From an uncultured Sulfitobacter sp. (GTDB lineage Bacteria; Pseudomonadota; Alphaproteobacteria; Rhodobacterales; Rhodobacteraceae), in assembly GCF_947502895.1 (NCBI RefSeq), contig NZ_CANNBM010000002.1, forward strand, positions 682,001 through 746,000: a DNA stretch of 64,000 bases. The letters run 5' to 3'. The position numbers were made by a program, and so were the translations under genes. Position 1 is the stretch's first letter. Each line of letters starts with the position of its first letter. The notes below the pieces were generated by a model that saw only the letters and a list, made by a program, of their open reading frames with translations, was not told the DNA's origin and ran no database searches. This document shows, in pieces, positions 17,863-26,589 of this stretch.

Positions 17863-18270
17863 GTGCGGGGCAACACGGGCGAAGAGGTCGTGACCCCAAT
17901 CAGCCCAACCTTGCAGGCAACATTGCACTTGCTTCCCGATCACGGAGCCGAAACGGTTCTTGCGAGTTCATTACGTGAAGCGTGGACTTACAATTGCGTT
18001 TCACCGGCTTGGCACCGTTTCAAGATCAAGCTCGACGAAGAAGGCCTCATCGCACCGGGCCTAACGCCCAAGGACCTCCGGCAGACGGTAGCTACCACCT
18101 CATACGAAGCCGAGCTCGGTGAACGCCCTATCGTCGACCTTCCGGGCGAAAGAGCACCTTCCATGGCGAGGTACTATTCCCGCTCGGCAAACATTGCCGA
18201 AAAGAACCGCGAAGCCATGGCGACAATGGAAAAAGAAAATGAACGGTACGCGACGATTGTCAAACCTTAG
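17863..18270 (+). pseudogene. Decayed tyrosine integrase C-terminus
   Basis: A 135-residue frame whose C-terminal part follows the catalytic domain of phage-type tyrosine recombinases common in this family: a GLTPKDLRQTVAT segment, then LPGERAPSMARYYSRSANIA. The box normally reading LRHT has Gln in place of His and the usual ARHYS reads ARYYS, so two catalytic histidines are lost; the N-terminal two thirds and first catalytic Arg are absent. It ends about 70 bases before the left 54-bp repeat, outside the present element. It is best explained as the remnant of an earlier element at the same tRNA-Phe site. Confidence 0.7.
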
Positions 18271-18337
18271 CTGCAAAGCGTCCAATCTGACCAAATCAAA
18301 GATCAAATCTGAACAGTAAACCAAATCATATCACAGA

Positions 18338-18391
18338 ATAAAATGGTGCCCAGGGGCGGAATCGAACCACCGACACGAGGATTTTCAATCC
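18338..18391. repeat. Distal attachment-site copy (tRNA-Phe 3-prime fragment)
   Basis: A 54-bp sequence identical to 45641-45694. It contains the T-arm, anticodon-proximal part and CCA end of tRNA-Phe in reverse orientation, then diverges after AATCC (TTCAGCGCC here, ACTGCTC in the real tRNA). It is therefore the tRNA remnant at the far end of the island, not a second tRNA gene. Confidence 0.92.
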
Positions 18392-18471
18392 TTCAGCGCC
18401 ACACTCAACACATTGAATTAAAACAATTAAAATAGAGAGCATGCCAAAGTGTGCACTAAAGTGTGTAACTC

Positions 18472-18898
18472 TCGCATGATTCTCGCCATGCCGAGAATAT
18501 GTGCGAAATCTCACCCGATTTCGACCGTTCTAGGGGGTATGGAGACCATACTCCCTAGTAAGTACCCCCTCTGTTTCAAGCTATCACGTTGAAACTGCGA
18601 GACCTATTCGCCACCGATTGCCGCGTGTTTACACCGCGACCCAATAGCTGCTGACTACCTCCATAAAATTCCGGTTGCGGTCTAACGCCAGCGCACCGTC
18701 GCAGCTATTGGGTCGCGGTGACACAAAACCGCAAACCAGAATTTTGACCGCGCTGAGGCGCGGCAAATTCTGGGCGGTTTTGGCACCTTCGACAATCGGT
18801 GGCGAATTAGTTGGGTGTCCTTGCCGAGGAACCTCGGCGCACCCAACGACCCCCGCTAACGCGGGACAAAAGAAAGGGGTCTCCACCTGGAGACCCCT
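18472..18898. other. Hairpin-dense structured region (candidate origin, oriT or structured RNA)
   Basis: Nearly every base is in a perfect or near-perfect inverted repeat. In order: 18479-18485/18492-18498 (7 bp); 18504-18510/18517-18523 (7 bp); 18530-18542/18546-18558 (13 bp, one G-T, loop AGA); an outer 15-bp pair 18606-18620/18793-18807; inside it a 20-bp pair 18632-18651/18701-18720 and a compound hairpin 18724-18782 (9+9+6 bp); then 18810-18847 (8+7 bp), 18852-18865 (5 bp) and 18875-18898 (10 bp). The outer pair plus two inner stems would form a three-way junction. It lies between the element's left end and the primase gene. No credible protein is encoded. Confidence 0.7.
18866..18898 (-). 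terminator. Rho-independent terminator of the primase gene
   Basis: Reading leftward, a 10-bp stem (AGGGGTCTCC with loop AGGT) at 18898-18875 is followed by the T-rich run TTCTTTTGT. It sits 27 bases past the primase stop, as expected for its terminator. Confidence 0.75.
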
Positions 18899-18924
18899 CG
18901 TTGCACTGCTGACCAGCGATATGG

Positions 18925-20028
18925 CTAGCGCACATATCGGGGCAGTCCTGCCACGAATTCGTCGCTCATCTCATCTGGCTTAACGCCATCCTCAAGCGAC
19001 ACCATTTTTGCGAACAAGCGCGATGCCAGAACTGGCAGTGCCTGCTCACTTCCTTTGCGACCACCTTCGTCGCCATCAAAGATCAACACTGCTTTTCGGA
19101 AGCCTGCTTGAACAATCAGGCTGACTTGTTGCAGGGACAAACTGGCCCCGAAACTTGCGACGACAGGCACGCTTACTGCGTGCAGTCGCAACACCGACCA
19201 ATACCCTTCGACGATGACAATGGCATCGTCGACAACTTCTCCTTTTTTGATCAATTGTTCCCGCTTTGCGATCACACGGTTCAAGTTGTAGAGCACCCGG
19301 GATTTTTCAAACCCTTTGGGCAAGAGATAGCGCGGCTTGTCGTCGGCTTGGTCATCCGACGCCCACCGGCCAGCATAGGCGATCAATGCCCCCTCCTCAT
19401 CGTGGATCGGAAAACAAACCCGCCCAGCCATGGAACCACGCTTGGCACAGCCAAGTCCAAATTCCTGAACAAGCTCTTTCGCAATCTTACGATCACTTAA
19501 GAATGGGTGTTCAGGTTCGAGCTTTAACTCAAATGTGAGCGGGGGATTTACCGCTTCCACGTCAGGTTCCAAAATCGGCGCTGTAGAGGTCGCATCAACC
19601 TTAGCGCTGGGAGTTGGGCTCACATTGCCAATACCAGCCGTGTCGGCGCGTTTTGCGGCCTTCACAGCCTGCTCACCCTTGGTCTTCGCTTTGGGTTGGT
19701 CATCCGCTGGCGTTTCTTTCGACCCACCATCAATTTCGAATACCTCACAGGCCAGAACCGCGGCCTTACGAAGATCGCGTGGCTGGTCGGGATCGAACCC
19801 TTCCATCCGCGCGACAAAATCCAAAATGTTGCCTTTTGTCTGGCATGAGAAACAGTTGAACACGCCCTTTGTCAGATTGAGCCCACAAGACGGCTTGTGG
19901 TCATCGTGAAAAGGACAGCAGATTTTCACCTGATCTTGCCCGTTCGGTTTCACGTCAAAACCGTAGTGCGTAAGCACTTCGGATACGTCCAAGCTTTCGC
20001 GGACGGTTTGAAAGTTTATCCATGTCAT
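18925..20028 (-). CDS. CHC2 zinc-finger / Toprim DNA primase of the island
   Basis: A 367-residue primase from the ATG at 20028 (MTWINFQTVRESL), chosen because GGAG lies 9 bases upstream. An N-terminal CHC2-type zinc ribbon is visible as KICCPFHDDHKPSCGLN followed by FNCFSCQTKGN. A linker rich in Lys, Ala and Pro follows. The C-terminal half has a Toprim fold with VIVEGYWSVL (catalytic Glu) and LIFDGDEGGRKGS (Asp-x-Asp). It is shorter than host DnaG (about 600 residues) and lacks the DnaB-binding C-terminus, as usual for plasmid and island primases. It probably primes the complementary strand during transfer or replication of the element. The adjacent hairpin-rich DNA could be its template. 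Confidence 0.87.
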   Translation of the reverse strand: MTWINFQTVRESLDVSEVLTHYGFDVKPNGQDQVKICCPFHDDHKPSCGLNLTKGVFNCFSCQTKGNILDFVARMEGFDPDQPRDLRKAAVLACEVFEIDGGSKETPADDQPKAKTKGEQAVKAAKRADTAGIGNVSPTPSAKVDATSTAPILEPDVEAVNPPLTFELKLEPEHPFLSDRKIAKELVQEFGLGCAKRGSMAGRVCFPIHDEEGALIAYAGRWASDDQADDKPRYLLPKGFEKSRVLYNLNRVIAKREQLIKKGEVVDDAIVIVEGYWSVLRLHAVSVPVVASFGASLSLQQVSLIVQAGFRKAVLIFDGDEGGRKGSEQALPVLASRLFAKMVSLEDGVKPDEMSDEFVAGLPRYVR

Positions 20029-20278
20029 TGCTGGGTGCTCCATATGTGATGGTGGCAAGCAATTGTAACATATTATCTGAATTGATGAGGAACGTTTCGG
20101 CAAATAGGCCGACAGCGTCGGACGGCCTCATAAAATTCTTAAATAGGTTCGTCACGTATGATCTCAGTGTACTCGGTGCAACAAAAACCACCAAGTCAAA
20201 TTGCAGAAGTCACCATTCTCTTCAGCGTATTTTCAACGTCCAGCCGTTTTCACCTAAAGACAGTGACACTTGCACAAG

Positions 20279-21586
20279 TTAGTCCTCGAGCTCGTTGGCG
20301 ATCGTCTTTGACGCCTTGAGCATGAAAACTGCGGACGGAATAAAAAGAATCGTTAACGTCGCCAATGCATATCTCAGACCTTCCGCTTCGCCCATCGTTT
20401 TAGCGAAGTAGTCACTTAACACGCCAGCTATTACGGGGCCGAGGCCCAATCCAAAAAGATTTGCAAAAAAATACGCTAAGGCTATCGCAGTAGCACGGCG
20501 AGACGACCCGCAAACTGCGTGTAGGCACGAAAATAGAGGCGGAGCAGCCATCATCAGTACAAAAAGGCCTAATGAGAGCAGTATGAGAAACGTCGTTAGA
20601 GATTGTGGCATATATGAAGCTAGAAAAAGCGGCATAGCAATCAAAAATCCGTACGCAGGAATACGCGCCAACCACGCTTCATTCCGTGCACTCAATTTGT
20701 CGGCCAACCAACCTCCGAACAGATTCCCCAAAATGGCAGCTACAAGCCCTACCCCACCCACATAGGCCGAAGCTAACGCAAGACTTAGTTCTTGAGTGCG
20801 AATTACAAACGAAATGGAGAACGTCTGAGCCCCGTAAATCAAGGTGTAATACAACACTAAGCCAATAACCGAGTTGACAAAGGACTTTTTCTTTACAAGG
20901 ACCGTCGCCGCTCTAGAAAAGGTCTCCATCTTGAACTTGTTGACAGAAAATTGAGGCAATCTTCGCGGCTCATCAAGCACAAACCAAACTAGAAATGCCA
21001 AAAACACCCCAGGGATCCCGAAAATTACGAAAGTCCAGCGCCAGCCAAATGCATCAGCAACTTGGCCGCCAATCACCAAACCAAGCACATTGCCTGCCGC
21101 CGCTGAAAGAAAGAAAACACCAAGGGCGAACGAACGACGATCTGGAGGGAAATAGTCGACCAATAAACTTTGTGACGGCGGTATTGCACCTGCTTCGCCT
21201 GCCCCTACGCCAGCGCGCGCTAGTACAAGCTGGAAAAATGTATGCGCTCCACCGCAAAGGACAGTCATGACGCTCCATACCGTTAAGGATATGCCGATAA
21301 TTAGCTTCCGATTTGCGTAGTCCGCAAGTCGCGCGATTGGCAAACCCAAAGTAACGTAAAATACAGCAAAAGTTAATCCGCTCAGTAGCCCTAGCATCGT
21401 ATCTGTGACGCCAAATTCAACCTTAATTGGCTCTAACAGCACCGTCAAAATCTGCCGATCGACTACGTTTGATGTCGATACCAAGAAAAGAATGAGTAGG
21501 AAGGATCTACGCTGTTTGTCAGAATATACTGTCCAAGTATCTGACGAACCCCCAGATTGTCTATGGTTTGACGGTGGGCCGCGCAT
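20279..21586 (-). CDS. MFS transporter, spinster-like
   Basis: A 435-residue major facilitator with 12 predicted membrane helices. Landmarks are the conserved NVVDRQILTVLLEPIK segment after TM1, a loop-2 A-motif-like GLPIARLADYANRK and RAGVGAGEAGAIPPSQSLL in TM4, which resemble spinster-type (Spns) bacterial MFS proteins of unknown substrate. Base composition is clearly more AT-rich than the backbone, pointing to recent acquisition as cargo. It is transcribed toward the primase and has no obvious operon partner. The 175-base gap after it holds no gene. Confidence 0.82.
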   Translation of the reverse strand: MRGPPSNHRQSGGSSDTWTVYSDKQRRSFLLILFLVSTSNVVDRQILTVLLEPIKVEFGVTDTMLGLLSGLTFAVFYVTLGLPIARLADYANRKLIIGISLTVWSVMTVLCGGAHTFFQLVLARAGVGAGEAGAIPPSQSLLVDYFPPDRRSFALGVFFLSAAAGNVLGLVIGGQVADAFGWRWTFVIFGIPGVFLAFLVWFVLDEPRRLPQFSVNKFKMETFSRAATVLVKKKSFVNSVIGLVLYYTLIYGAQTFSISFVIRTQELSLALASAYVGGVGLVAAILGNLFGGWLADKLSARNEAWLARIPAYGFLIAMPLFLASYMPQSLTTFLILLSLGLFVLMMAAPPLFSCLHAVCGSSRRATAIALAYFFANLFGLGLGPVIAGVLSDYFAKTMGEAEGLRYALATLTILFIPSAVFMLKASKTIANELED

Positions 21587-21664
21587 GACTATAATTCCAG
21601 TTCAATGAATGGCAAGAAACATGACAGTCAAGACTGTTGCGGCAACCTCGAACAGTGAACAGCG

Positions 21665-22330
21665 CTAAACAAACCATCCCTCGAAAAGTTCGAGCGGCAA
21701 AAGAGCCGTAAATGAAAAGTACACTACGAGAGCGAAAATTTTACCCCAAACAATATCAGAAACGAAGTGTTGTTTCGTGAAAACAGCGCTCAATGAAATT
21801 GCGGCAACTGATAGCCAAACAAGTGAAATAACAACAAAGCTCTCGCCACCAGTGTACGAAGTTAAGTGGAGAGCAGTAAGGGTTGCTACCGCAACATGCA
21901 TGGAAGGAAAACAGTTGCCTCCCTTATCAATGGATTGAATGAAGGCCAGGAATCGAGTTGAGACGTTCTTATCCTTGTCATACTGACGCCATTCGTCGGG
22001 GGTTTTCATTGGCACCAATTGTGAGATCAAGACATGAGCAGCCAGCAATGCGAAATAACTAGTGCAAACCCAAATAAATTCAGACGGATTGTCGATCCAT
22101 AAAACTGGCGTCAACATAAACGGGTAGTAGAGAAGTGAGTAAATCCAAACCCATTCCGGTGTAAACTTTACTAGGTGATCTAGGCGACCTACTTTACCAG
22201 TTCTACACTCTCGGAGGGGCGAGTTTTGGGGCCAAAAATAAGCCTGATACCCACCCACAATACATAAGGCGGACACCCCGACCATTAGAGCTAGACCTGT
22301 TAGTCCTACAAATTCCATATTCGGTATCAT
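21665..22330 (-). CDS. PAP2-superfamily membrane phosphatase-like protein
   Basis: A 221-residue integral membrane protein with about six hydrophobic segments. The two C-terminal PAP2 catalytic motifs are visible as GGNCFPSMHVAVAT (usual PSGH, here PSMH) and TKQHFVSDIVWG (His and Asp of motif 3). This PSMH/PSLH form is seen in the inositol-phosphorylceramide-synthase-like PAP2_3 branch, which transfers or removes phospho-headgroups of lipids. Motif 1 is not clearly recognisable. AT-rich cargo gene, same direction as the MFS gene but separated by 78 bases. Confidence 0.72.
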   Translation of the reverse strand: MIPNMEFVGLTGLALMVGVSALCIVGGYQAYFWPQNSPLRECRTGKVGRLDHLVKFTPEWVWIYSLLYYPFMLTPVLWIDNPSEFIWVCTSYFALLAAHVLISQLVPMKTPDEWRQYDKDKNVSTRFLAFIQSIDKGGNCFPSMHVAVATLTALHLTSYTGGESFVVISLVWLSVAAISLSAVFTKQHFVSDIVWGKIFALVVYFSFTALLPLELFEGWFV

Positions 22331-22765
22331 ACCACATCAACCTGAGTTCAGTTCACTGCAAGCTTGTCCAAAGCAATATGACCACAACATCATACTCAGG
22401 CAAGAACTGCAATTTCAAATTGAACGAAGAGTTCACCGACTTACCATCAGATCACATCAAGACGTCCACTGTCCGCTTCAATGGGGTCTGTCAGGCTAGC
22501 TGAACTGTCGATGCAACAGTGGAAAATCCGAACTGTAAAAGGCAAAAGAGTATCTTAAGCCTCAAACCGAAGACCAGAGCCACAAACCGAAGACCAGCAA
22601 AAAACGTTTGCGCGTGTTCTAGCTCATGACCTAGCCCTATGCTGCCCCCAATGGAGTCAATAGTTTTTCGGCATGTCGGACACGACCCGATTCGCTTATT
22701 GCTATTTTCAGTTATCCAAATAAGTATAGACCACTAGAGCTGCATCGGAAACGGGAGTGCGAATC
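22331..22765. other. Non-coding gap with a short tandem repeat
   Basis: About 430 bases between divergent cargo genes. It contains two exact copies of CAAACCGAAGACCAG at 22563-22577 and 22583-22597 (20-base period) and otherwise AT-rich sequence that must carry the promoters of the genes on both sides. No gene or RNA was recognised. Confidence 0.4.
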
Positions 22766-23188
22766 ATGTTAATCGATATGGATCACAATGACTTCCAAAA
22801 GGCGAAAAAAGCATTCATTACGGCTGGCGTCCTTACAACGATTGCCTTCAGAACCACGGTTGAAAACGATCAAATAGCATTGTTCGGCTTGAAAATTAGC
22901 ACAACATCGGATCAATTAAGGGCCGTCGCAGTGCCGGTATTTCTTTACTTTGGGGTGATATTTACGCTATTGCTCATAAATCGGCTAGCCAAACGGAATT
23001 TGCTAATATCTAAAGCTCGCGAAGACTGGGAAAAAATTGATACCGCAGATGGGGCCTCTGAGCGCGAAAGAGCTGCCGCACATAGGAATTACAAGATTTT
23101 TCAAGCTGAAGAGCGCAATAAGCTCCTCGTTGACTTAGCAGTTCCCCTTGCCATTTCAATAATCTGTATGATGAATATTTTCAGTTAA
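22766..23188 (+). CDS. Small membrane protein, unknown function
   Basis: A 140-residue protein from the ATG at 22766, preferred over a GTG nine bases upstream because GGGAG is spaced 8 bases before it. Hydrophobic stretches occur at about residues 15-30, 52-74 and at the very C-terminus (LAVPLAISIICMMNIF). A charged, probably helical segment (REDWEKIDTADGASERERAA) lies between. No family recognised. AT-rich cargo. Confidence 0.5.
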   Translation: MLIDMDHNDFQKAKKAFITAGVLTTIAFRTTVENDQIALFGLKISTTSDQLRAVAVPVFLYFGVIFTLLLINRLAKRNLLISKAREDWEKIDTADGASERERAAAHRNYKIFQAEERNKLLVDLAVPLAISIICMMNIFS

Positions 23189-23238
23189 ATAGATAAAAAA
23201 GGAGCTTGGGCGTCTGCGTACATGAAATATCCATTACT

Positions 23239-23757
23239 TCAAGGTAGAAATGGTTTGATTATAGGCCATAGAATGTACAGCGAAAAAACAAACCAAATCG
23301 AAGCAGTCAAATAGTAAATCCAAGACAACAACTTTGACAAATTCCAATTATCTGGGTGGTACAATGCCTGCCTCATATACTCATACTGAGAAATTGGCTG
23401 ATGATGAGCTGCGTTTGGGGATGAGCTGAAAAAGCCTTCCTCAAATTCGAGGTGTTTCGCCCTAACTACAAAGGCTTGGACGCTACCAAACAATCTTGCG
23501 TTTTGCGCTCCCGCGCAAACACTAAGGATAAATGCGAGCAGTGTAAAAACGCACAAGGCAACCAAATATTTTGAAAACTGTTCAGGCACCAGCTTCAGTT
23601 CTTCATGTAACTTCATACAAATAAGCACAAAAATTATGGTACCAATTTGAAAAACGAGCCACATTTTCAAGAGATCGGAAATGTACTTCCAGGTGGCTCT
23701 CAAATTTTGCCCTAACTCCGAATACTCCACGGAGACCAATGTAACGCTTCTTGCCAT
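23239..23757 (-). CDS. Membrane protein, unknown function
   Basis: A 172-residue protein starting at MARSVTLVSVEYSELG; AAGGA lies 7 bases before this ATG, so it was preferred over an upstream in-frame start. Predicted membrane segments are at about residues 31-50, 65-85 and near the C-terminus (WIYYLTASIWFVFSLYILWP). The centre is soluble and aromatic-rich. It converges with the preceding small membrane-protein gene. No family recognised. Confidence 0.5.
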   Translation of the reverse strand: MARSVTLVSVEYSELGQNLRATWKYISDLLKMWLVFQIGTIIFVLICMKLHEELKLVPEQFSKYLVALCVFTLLAFILSVCAGAQNARLFGSVQAFVVRAKHLEFEEGFFSSSPNAAHHQPISQYEYMRQALYHPDNWNLSKLLSWIYYLTASIWFVFSLYILWPIIKPFLP

Positions 23758-23793
23758 ACCATTTTCCTTATGTCGCCAGTCGAAGCCCAGCAC

Positions 23794-24100
23794 GACAACC
23801 TACTTAACCTCTATTCTATAATTGATTGAATATCAACGATTAGCCTCTAACCGAATCCGTTCTGGTTTAAGACAACTACTTAATGCATAGAGCACCGACC
23901 CGTAATGAAAAATGTTGTATTCATCTCATTTTTAGAGCTGCAACTGTCATAGGTCACTCTTAGCGGACATGGAAAGTTCAAACCCCCACCAGTATATGAT
24001 ATAATTGGAGTTTAAATACTCGAAACCAGCGCAGGCTATCTGCCTGTCGCAGTTCACCGATAATCCGTCGGCGGTACGAACCCTGCGCTGCTTTCGGCGT
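23794..24100. promoter_or_regulatory. Promoter and structured leader of the first HerA/VirD4-like ATPase gene
   Basis: A consensus-like -10 box TATAAT is at 23999-24004; the -35 is weak. Between it and the ATG at 24101 lies a 9-bp inverted repeat, CAGCGCAGG (24027-24035) and CCTGCGCTG (24082-24090), ending 10 bases before the start codon, so it could fold in the mRNA leader and mask the ribosome site. The rest of the gap is AT-rich with no gene. Confidence 0.4.
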
Positions 24101-25348
24101 ATGAACGAAACAAACCCACAACTGCATTTTGGTACCCGCTCATCCAGCACGGACGATGAGCTTTTGTCGCTGTCCCAAGAAGATCGATGCAGGCATATCT
24201 ATGTCATCGGTCAAACGGGCAGCGGGAAAACAACGTTTCTCAAGTCGTGCATTCTGCAAGATCTGCTCGTTGGGAAAGGTGTTGGGCTTATCGATCCTCA
24301 TGGTGATTTGGCCGACGCCATTGCAGATGCGATCCCGCGTGACCGAATACGTGACGTTGTTTTTTTCAACCCGTCGGATTTTGCTTTTCCATTGGCCTTC
24401 AATCCGCTGGGGCGTGTGCCGCCGCACCTCCGCGCTGTAGCCACATCAAACATCGTCGCCAGCTTGCGCTCGATCTGGCGCGAAAGTTGGGGGCCCAGAA
24501 TGGAGCACGTCCTGGCGAACACCTTGGCTGCATTGATGGAGGCACCGGAAGGGAAGCCCATGACGATGCTTGCCATTCCACCGATGCTGACTGATCCGAA
24601 GTTTCGCGGTCGTGTTTTGGAGCACGTGACGGACCCAATAGTACGGGACTTTTGGCTGGTTGAATTTGCAGGATATGATCCACGCCTTCGCGCTGAAATC
24701 ATCTCACCTGTGCTCAACAAGGTTGGCGCGTTCATGCGCAATCCGATCATGCGCAATATCCTAGGGCAAACCAAGAAAGGCTTTGATCTGCGCTACATGA
24801 TGGACAATCGCAAGATCCTGATCGTGAATCTGTCAAAGGGCCGATTGGGGGAAGACATGACAAACTTGCTTGGGTCATTGCTCACTACTGCGATCTATCA
24901 GGCCGCGATGGAACGCGCAGATGTGCCCGAGAATGAGAGGGAAGACTTCCATCTCTATATCGATGAGTTTCAGAATTTCACGACAGATGCCTTTGACAAC
25001 ATTGTCTCTGAAGCGCGAAAATATCGGCTTTCACTGGTGGTCGCACACCAATACCTGGATCAGCTGCCGCCACGCATCAAACAGGCGATCTTGGGCAATG
25101 TCGGATCGATGTTGCTATTTGCGCTTTCGGGTAAAGACGCCGAAGAGCTCGCGGTTGAAACCCACCCGCACACTGCCAGCAGCCTTCGTGCCACAGGCAG
25201 GGGAGAGGCGCTTGCTGTCACCTTGTCCAATGGAGAACGTCGTCAGCCTGAAAAAATCACAGTGCCTTACGGCCATGTCACCACGAACAGTCGTGACCGT
25301 GTGATACGCAACACCCGCACGCGCTTTGGACAAAGCCCGCTCTATTAG
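24101..25348 (+). CDS. HerA/VirD4-type ATPase (conjugation-like coupling protein)
   Basis: A 415-residue P-loop ATPase. Walker A is VIGQTGSGKTTFLK near residue 40 and is followed by a GLIDPHGDLADAI segment. Walker B and sensor region are LYIDEFQNF and SLVVAHQYLDQL. This is the TraG/TraD C-terminal-domain (TraM-recognition) layout of type IV coupling proteins, but without an N-terminal membrane anchor. The ATG at 24101 gives a start just before the conserved part; a TTG start at 24005 in the same frame is less likely. It precedes the Replic_Relax gene by 60 bases and probably forms an operon with it. It may drive DNA translocation of the island using a channel supplied by another element. Confidence 0.83.
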   Translation: MNETNPQLHFGTRSSSTDDELLSLSQEDRCRHIYVIGQTGSGKTTFLKSCILQDLLVGKGVGLIDPHGDLADAIADAIPRDRIRDVVFFNPSDFAFPLAFNPLGRVPPHLRAVATSNIVASLRSIWRESWGPRMEHVLANTLAALMEAPEGKPMTMLAIPPMLTDPKFRGRVLEHVTDPIVRDFWLVEFAGYDPRLRAEIISPVLNKVGAFMRNPIMRNILGQTKKGFDLRYMMDNRKILIVNLSKGRLGEDMTNLLGSLLTTAIYQAAMERADVPENEREDFHLYIDEFQNFTTDAFDNIVSEARKYRLSLVVAHQYLDQLPPRIKQAILGNVGSMLLFALSGKDAEELAVETHPHTASSLRATGRGEALAVTLSNGERRQPEKITVPYGHVTTNSRDRVIRNTRTRFGQSPLY

Positions 25349-25408
25349 AGCGCAGGGTTACCAACACCTGTGGGGCAACAGTGCATCTCCCTAGGGTACA
25401 ATAATCTA

Positions 25409-26380
25409 ATGACAACGAAGAAATCCCGGTTCAGGCGCAGCACATCATCAACCATTCAATTAACCGAGCGAGACATCACGATCTTCTTGGCATTGGAACA
25501 GCACCGCTTCCTGACGACAGATCACTTGCTTGCCCTCACGGATGGCACCAGTCGCCAAGGCATCACACGCCGCCTGCGCGAGCTTTATGATGCGAAATAT
25601 GTCGACCGGCCCCGCGCCCAAATGATGGCCCTGTCCTATGCGGACAAACGCCCAATGGTTTACGCCTTGGGCAATGAGGGGGCCGCACTTCTTGCCAACC
25701 GGTTTCAGATGCCCCTGCCCGATGTTTACTGGACAGAGAAGAACCGCCGCGTGAAAGAAAAGTTCGTCGAACACACGCTTGGAATTTCAGACTTCATGGT
25801 GGCAATGGAAATTGCGTGCCGCACCTCAGGTAATACCCGCATCATCACCAAAGATGACATGCTCACTGCCGCCCCCGAGGCCACCCGCCGCAAGCGCCAT
25901 CCGTTTCGCTGGCAGACACGCATCAACTGGAATGATCAATGGCATGAGCTCGCCATCGTGCCCGACATCATCTTTGGCCTGCACTACACGAACAAACCCG
26001 AAGGGAAGAACAAGGCATACTTCATGGTGGAGATTGATCGTGGCACCATGCCTATTACACGACGCGACATTGGGCAGAGCTCTTTTGCCCGCAAGCTGCA
26101 TTCCTACGCGGACACCTTCGAGCGCAAGCTGCATCTCAAACAGTTTGGGATCAAGAATTTTCGAGTGTTGACCGTCACGACCTCCGACGAACGGGTGGAA
26201 ACGATGAAAGCAGCGTTTCGGTCAGAGATTGCTGACAAAGCGCCAGCGGGGTTGTTCCTTTTCATGACCAAGGAACAGGTTCAGAAGAATGTTTTTGAAT
26301 GGACTAACGGGGAAGACGGTGTCGTGCAGATCGGTAGGCTTAGCAGACGATTATCTTTTTGCAGCGGACGGCAGCTGTGA
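25409..26380 (+). CDS. Replication-relaxation (Replic_Relax) family protein
   Basis: A 323-residue protein with an N-terminal winged-helix part (TERDITIFLALEQHRFLTTD, followed by GTSRQGITRRLRELYDA), a linker with the EHTLGISDFMVAME motif and a C-terminal nuclease-like region (WRPD-type, here WHELAIVPDIIFGL, and FMVEIDRGTMPI). These are hallmarks of Replic_Relax proteins found on plasmids and integrated elements, where they are linked to replication initiation or DNA relaxation. The D and E-x-D residues of the last region would suit a PD-(D/E)XK-like core. The ATG at 25409 follows the ATPase by 60 bases. It is the best candidate for the DNA-processing enzyme of the island. Confidence 0.78.
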   Translation: MTTKKSRFRRSTSSTIQLTERDITIFLALEQHRFLTTDHLLALTDGTSRQGITRRLRELYDAKYVDRPRAQMMALSYADKRPMVYALGNEGAALLANRFQMPLPDVYWTEKNRRVKEKFVEHTLGISDFMVAMEIACRTSGNTRIITKDDMLTAAPEATRRKRHPFRWQTRINWNDQWHELAIVPDIIFGLHYTNKPEGKNKAYFMVEIDRGTMPITRRDIGQSSFARKLHSYADTFERKLHLKQFGIKNFRVLTVTTSDERVETMKAAFRSEIADKAPAGLFLFMTKEQVQKNVFEWTNGEDGVVQIGRLSRRLSFCSGRQL

Positions 26381-26589
26381 GCCCAATATCTCGGGTGCTG
26401 CACTTCGGATAGATGTTGACCTACCCCCCGAAGTTCTCTCATTCATGACGAGAGTTTGCGGGTTTGAATTTCATATTCTTGGTCGTTGATTTGAGCAAGA
26501 GCGTCGTGTCCGGAGCCCTCAATTTGCTCAAGTGCAAAGCGCGCTTCTGCGGGCGACGACAGAAAAGAAGAAATAATTGACGAGCTGAT

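Noticed and set aside
18338..18391. A second tRNA-Phe gene at the left end
   Set aside because: Only the 3-prime half is present and pairing partners for the acceptor and D arm are missing; it is an attachment-site remnant.
18629..18983. Open frames on both strands over the hairpin block (85 and 102 codons)
   Set aside because: They arise from GC-rich inverted repeats; the two translations mirror each other, have no ribosome site and no domain-like sequence.
22563..22597. CRISPR array
   Set aside because: Only two 15-base copies with a 5-base gap; no spacers of typical length and no cas genes.
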